21,626 nucleotides of DNA, taken from assembly GCA_023431285.1 (NCBI GenBank), contig JAEYXN010000197.1, positions 1 to 21,626 of the forward strand. Reading direction: 5' to 3'. The stretch comes from Bacteroidota bacterium (GTDB lineage: Bacteria; Bacteroidota; Bacteroidia; Cytophagales; Cyclobacteriaceae). Positions 19,401-21,626 of this stretch are shown here, in pieces (position 1 is the first letter of the stretch; each line of letters opens with the position of its first letter). Under the pieces are notes generated by a model, which made no database searches, had not been told where the DNA came from, and worked only from the letters and a program-made list of their open reading frames with translations. Both the position numbers and the translations under genes were made by a program.

Positions 19401-19601
19401 AAGATTGTATATCCCTGCTGAGTTTGTAGTAGTACCTCTGGTGGTGCCTTTCACCACCACGTTTACGCCTGGCATTTCCATGCCATTCTGATCTGTGACT
19501 TTCCCCGTTACCGTGTGTTCCTGGGCGTATGCCGGAAGAAACCCGAATAGCAGCAAAAGCACAGAAGCTAATGTTCCCAAGCTTCGGTAGACTTTTTTCA
19601 T
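16416..19601 (-). CDS. susC: SusC/RagA-family TonB-dependent outer-membrane transporter
   Basis: This 1061-residue protein has a signal peptide (1-26, cleavage after AYA). A CarboxypepD_reg-like domain follows (about 29-105, GKVTDQNGMEMPGVNVVVKG). The SusC signature and TonB-box region LQEVVVVGYGTQ lies at 106-117. The plug domain follows (LQGRVAGVQVLQNSGQPGG, VRGTTSITQGSEPLYVIDG, FGSRGANGVVIITTKRGKKG), then a long beta-barrel ending in VFTLGVNIDF with the usual terminal aromatic residue. Such barrels import glycan fragments using energy from TonB-ExbBD. No extra N-terminal signalling domain is present, in line with control by the neighbouring HTCS rather than an ECF sigma/anti-sigma pair. 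It is the first gene of the four-gene operon. The start ATGAAAAAAGTC is well placed for the signal peptide. Confidence 0.97.
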   Translation of the reverse strand: MKKVYRSLGTLASVLLLLFGFLPAYAQEHTVTGKVTDQNGMEMPGVNVVVKGTTRGTTTNSAGIYNLDAAPEDVLVISFIGYTSQERKVGSATTIDIVLQEDVATLQEVVVVGYGTQKKSDLTGAVASVDGDKIRNAVTASVDQALQGRVAGVQVLQNSGQPGGAVSIRVRGTTSITQGSEPLYVIDGIQVGGSAGGIAGFDWQGGAGGQQGAAVNPMASLNPNDIESIEVLKDASATAIFGSRGANGVVIITTKRGKKGIPTLSYNGFYSMQDVYKTFDMMNLKEYAAYNNEVADEVSSITANERFADPTLLGRGTDWQAAIFQPAPMQSHSLTLSGGNENTTYVFSGGYFKQDGIIIGSDFERFNTRLRLETKVRDNIRLGANLSLSRRFETITLNDGGDGVISQAAQMPPHIPVRNFDGSFAGPDQQNGSAQIGANPVALALLRNNTVRNNRVMTNLFGDVKIINGLNFFTEVNLDYNNGNNKAFQPSYQWGQIRNPVSRLGLRTDESLYWAWNNRLTYQKQVGDHDFNIMVAQEVQKGRWENMTLYKINVPNDIPQPNQGDTGIEPTGGTGWNSLLSYFARANYSFGDRYLLTATLRRDGSSRFGEQRRWGWFPSVSVGWKINQEDFLSGSEAISLLKLRAGWGTTGNQDIADYAFGSALASENSEFGGAVRNVRYSNPTLQWESTTQYNVGLDLGLLDDRISITAEVYMKNTDNLLLSVPLPAVFGSQVAGPFANIGEMENKGIELGLSTVNMDKGKFKWTTSANLTVNRNKVTALAGVPLRNALYWYTGFQSATVTMPGYPVAQFYGYVMEGIFKTKEEIQNHAVQIAGGPDGTNLIERTTGVWLGDIKWKDVNGDGVINADDQTVIGDPNPDFTFGFDNTLTYSRFTLYAQLVGVVGGDILNYSRARNEQMVTTFDNQSRTVVDRARTQLTATGTDINNIDHVELVNPNTSMPRFDNGGENFNHHMSSRWIEDGTFVRIQNLRLAYEVPVSVLSKARLTKAQIYGNIQNVVTFTKYSGLDPQIGNFNQSARMMNVDMGRYPSPRVFTLGVNIDF

Positions 19602-19682
19602 AATTAGGTTTTTGGGTGTTATAAATGAAATTGTTTAGTGAGTTACGGAACTCTATATATAATTAGCGGGTCGCGGGATTAT

Positions 19683-19744
19683 CCATGGAGGCCTTGCGGC
19701 CCCCATGGACTGGCCCAGCCAGATGGTTTCCCATCCGACCGGAT
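19683..19744 (-). promoter_or_regulatory. Run of hairpins in the susC leader
   Basis: A hairpin with an 11-bp arm, one mismatch and a four-base loop spans 19683-19708 (CCATGGAGGCC, then TTGC, then GGCCCCCATGG, plus strand). Directly beside it is CTGGC-CCA-GCCAG (19710-19722), then GATGG-TTTC-CCATC (19722-19735). The last can compete with ATCC-GACC-GGAT (19733-19744), which shares three bases. The run lies 82 to 143 bases upstream of the susC start codon, within the expected 5' UTR. No T-tract follows, so it is not a plain terminator. A role in mRNA stability or leader control is inferred. Confidence 0.45.
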
Positions 19745-19917
19745 TCAATCACATCAACCCAAACTAAGTCTTGTATTTGCACTAAATAGAAATCGGTTGC
19801 ATAAAGGTAGCGGCGATTGATGCTTGAATGGGTACCGGTTTGTTCGCATGTATAGGCGAACCGGTTAAAACAGGTGGTTCAAATGTTTATTTGTGGGTAT
19901 CCATTTGTAAAGAAAAC

Positions 19918-20234
19918 AATCGTTGCCAACGGGAAAACAAACGATTACAGCGCAGATTTCGGTGTTTCGGTGCCGGGTGACCGGACACACACTGCCCAAT
20001 TCACAATCCCAAAGGATTGAAACCTTTTGCAAGACGATTCTGCTGGTTTAATGGGAAACAGAGGTGATCGCTTGATGGCGTGAACAAAAGGATGGGTGAA
20101 AATGGGATTGTCGAAAGTGTATACCTGCCGGAAATAAACAGGGTGACAGGAAACAGAAATGAACGATTGAAATCAGTTATAACAAAACGCTCCCTAGTTT
20201 TGAAGATTCATGTACCATCGACGGATCAATCGTT
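19918..20234. repeat. Four copies of AACGATT/AATCGTT in the susC upstream region
   Basis: Copies lie at 19918-19924 (AATCGTT), 19940-19946 (AACGATT), 20162-20168 (AACGATT) and 20228-20234 (AATCGTT). They form one convergent and one divergent pair. Three of the four extend to AACGATTG. They could be binding sites for the HTCS or another regulator. The word is short and I cannot test significance here. Confidence 0.4.
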
Positions 20235-20268
20235 TTGTAGTATTGCCTTATCCTCTTACGAGGGCAGT

Positions 20269-20376
20269 ATGGCATCTCATCAAAACAAGACCCGAAGATA
20301 TTTGTTAGCCGCCGAGATATTTATCTATCTCGTGATCACTATGGCAATCATACTGATATTCAACTACGTTGTTTGA
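20269..20376 (+). CDS. Possible 35-residue single-span membrane protein
   Basis: A short plus-strand ORF begins ATGGCATCTCATC and encodes a polar, basic start (MASHQNKTRR) followed by one hydrophobic stretch (about residues 12-34, with IYLVITMAIILIFNYVV). It stops 46 bases from the convergent HTCS stop. An in-frame upstream ATG at 20080 would give a longer product, but the added part has no recognisable composition. There is no clear ribosome-binding site, and a small hairpin (20313-20332) lies inside the frame. I do not recognise it. It could be a real small membrane protein or a chance frame. Confidence 0.3.
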   Translation: MASHQNKTRRYLLAAEIFIYLVITMAIILIFNYVV

Positions 20377-20422
20377 TATCCTGACCTTCTGCTCATTATT
20401 ACAAAGCATATCACTCCACATC

Positions 20423-21626
20423 TTATTGAGTTTTCTTCGCGCGCTTCTCGGCCGCGTATGCTGAAGGCAACATATTGTACTCATCCTTGAAGTACTTGGC
20501 AAAATACTTTGGATTGTTGATCCCGACCTGGTAGGCCACTTCTGAAATGGTATATTGGCTTTTCTCCAACAGCTGGGCAGCCCGTTGCATCCTGATTGTG
20601 CGGATAAACTCAATCGGCGTTTTTCCAGTGAGCGCAAGAAGCTTCTTATATAATAGAACGCGGCTCATGCCCAGATGGCGACTGAGCTCCTCTACAGAAA
20701 AGTCTTTGTTGGTCAGGTTCTGCTCAACGATCTCGATACTGGAGCGAATCAGTTTCTCATCGTGTGTAGTCACCTGAATCTCACTGGCCTTCACTTCCAA
20801 CATCTTAGGGAAATGCTTTTGCAGTGCCTGGCGGTCTGTGATCAGGTTGCGGATCCGCGCCTGTAGAATATCAAAATTGAACGGTTTTGTAATGTAATCA
20901 TTAGCACCGGCGCCGAAACCTTCCATTTTTTGTTCCTCCGCCGTGCGCGCCGTAAGAAGTATGACGGGGATATGCGAAGTGTGCGCATCATTCTTCACTT
21001 TACGACATAGCTCGTAGCCGTCCATCTCAGGCATCATTACATCGCTCACGATAAGATCCGGAATCCCCGCGAGGGCTTTCTCCCACCCCACCTTTCCGTT
21101 CGGAGCCTCAATAATATGATAAGTTGTCTTCAGATTGTCCTTAAGATAAGAACGAAAATCCTCATTGTCCTCCACGAGCAGAAGTATGGGCCGGGAATCC
21201 GCACCGGCTTCATGCATCTCATCCACTTCCTCTTCGTGGTCGGGCGAATCATCCGCGGACTCCGCAACGGCAGGGCTATTCAGCGGAGCCACAGGTAACC
21301 ACACCTGGAACGTACTTCCTTTTCCCACTTCGCTGTGCACCTGGATGAATCCGCCATGCACTTTTACAAATTCCTGTGTGATTGACAGTCCGATACCGCT
21401 GCCTTGATTGACCACAGAATCAGGAGTTTCGTGCTGGAAGAACCGCTCGAAAATGCTTCCAAGCTTGTCGGCGGGTATACCAATTCCCGTATCACGAACC
21501 TCAATCTGGAGATAATCGCGGCCTTCGCGTTGGGATGTGGATACAGACACGGTGACATTCCCATTCTCCGGTGTAAACTTGAATGCGTTGGAAAGAAGAT
21601 TGAAGATGATCTTCTCTACCTTATCC
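20423..21626 (-). CDS. Hybrid two-component regulator (HTCS), N-terminal part beyond right edge
   Basis: The frame is open through the right edge, so 400 C-terminal residues are visible. A GTG at 21550 is internal, because kinase motifs continue upstream of it. Visible residues 1-112 are the histidine-kinase ATPase domain: N box (DKVEKIIFNLLSNAFKFTP), G1 (DTGIGIP, 45-51), F region (IFERFFQ) and G2 (GSGIGL, 75-80). An acidic linker leads to a receiver domain (about 145-265) with LLLVEDNED, the phospho-acceptor Asp in SDVMMPEMDG (visible D195), and the Thr/Lys pair in LLTAR and TKPF. An AraC-type helix-turn-helix follows (about 308-395: FSVEELSRHLGMSRVLLYKK, ISEVAYQVGINNPKYFAKYF). HTCS proteins sense glycan pieces in the periplasm and activate the adjacent PUL. 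This one reads toward susC on the same strand and is its likely activator. The sensor half is outside the window. Confidence 0.95.
   Translation of the reverse strand, partial: DKVEKIIFNLLSNAFKFTPENGNVTVSVSTSQREGRDYLQIEVRDTGIGIPADKLGSIFERFFQHETPDSVVNQGSGIGLSITQEFVKVHGGFIQVHSEVGKGSTFQVWLPVAPLNSPAVAESADDSPDHEEEVDEMHEAGADSRPILLLVEDNEDFRSYLKDNLKTTYHIIEAPNGKVGWEKALAGIPDLIVSDVMMPEMDGYELCRKVKNDAHTSHIPVILLTARTAEEQKMEGFGAGANDYITKPFNFDILQARIRNLITDRQALQKHFPKMLEVKASEIQVTTHDEKLIRSSIEIVEQNLTNKDFSVEELSRHLGMSRVLLYKKLLALTGKTPIEFIRTIRMQRAAQLLEKSQYTISEVAYQVGINNPKYFAKYFKDEYNMLPSAYAAEKRAKKTQ

Larger units (their letters stand above)
19602..20422. other. Regulatory gap between the HTCS gene and susC
   Basis: This 821-bp gap contains the structured susC leader (19683-19744), four copies of AACGATT or its complement (19918-20234), a tandem pair of TTTCGGTG (19957-19972) and a possible 35-codon plus-strand ORF (20269-20376). 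A weak -7 element, TTAGTTTG, lies on the minus strand at 19767-19760 without a clear -33 partner. The gap is long compared with the 2-22 bp spacings inside the operon, so it probably holds the operon control region and the HTCS binding site. Confidence 0.6.

Noticed and set aside
20313..20332. Hairpin CGAGATA-TTTATC-TATCTCG downstream of the HTCS stop, considered as its terminator.
   Set aside because: The stem is A/T-rich and short, and no T-tract follows on the minus strand.
20305..20637. A 110-codon minus-strand frame overlapping the HTCS end.
   Set aside because: It is out of frame with the AraC-type helix-turn-helix, which is clearly the coding frame there.
21364..21564. A 66-codon minus-strand frame near the right edge.
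   Set aside because: It is out of frame with the histidine kinase ATPase domain.
1..21626. Search by eye for CRISPR arrays, tRNA or rRNA genes, and insertion sequences other than the intron.
   Set aside because: I saw no regularly spaced repeats, no rRNA signature, no obvious tRNA and no transposase in any frame.

Overview
The window comes from a member of the Bacteroidota, possibly Cytophagales-like, although the rank below phylum is a guess. The evidence is a SusC/SusD pair, a hybrid two-component regulator ending in an AraC-type helix-turn-helix, lipoproteins with acidic residues right after the lipid-bearing cysteine, a TTTTG/TATATTTG-type promoter and the Bacteroidota form of RHS protein with a DUF6443-like segment. 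Every well-supported gene lies on the minus strand, so transcription runs from right to left. The exception is one possible 35-residue plus-strand ORF.

Right part (11171-21626): a polysaccharide utilisation locus (PUL) core. The 3' part of a hybrid histidine kinase/response regulator (HTCS) enters from the right edge. An 819-bp gap follows, with a structured susC leader and a repeated AACGATT word. Then comes a tightly packed operon: a SusC-type TonB-dependent porin, a SusD-type lipoprotein, and two TIG-repeat surface glycan-binding lipoproteins. It ends at a strong intrinsic terminator. No glycoside hydrolase, lyase or esterase is present in the window, so the substrate cannot be named. Glycan capture and import are encoded here, and any degradation enzymes must lie elsewhere.

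Middle (9232-11168): a complete-looking group II intron, most like group IIC. It starts with GTGCG two bases after the T-tract of the PUL terminator, carries a maturase/reverse transcriptase with an intact YADD box and no endonuclease domain, and ends in recognisable domains V and VI. A CCAAAGAAA segment in its 5' RNA can pair with the TTTTTTTGG exon end, which is a plausible EBS1-IBS1 contact.

Left part (1-8947): a two-gene secreted RHS/SpvB-like system behind a good Bacteroidota promoter. The first protein (1274 aa) has an SpvB-like N-terminus and stops after a single YD motif. The second starts 23 bp later and stays open for 1638 codons to the left edge. It has a signal peptide, four PKD-like domains and an Ig-like domain, a DUF6443-like segment, and then YD repeats interrupted by two related lectin-like modules. 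Its RHS core and any variable C-terminal effector and immunity gene lie outside the window. This modular pair is the least conventional part of the window.
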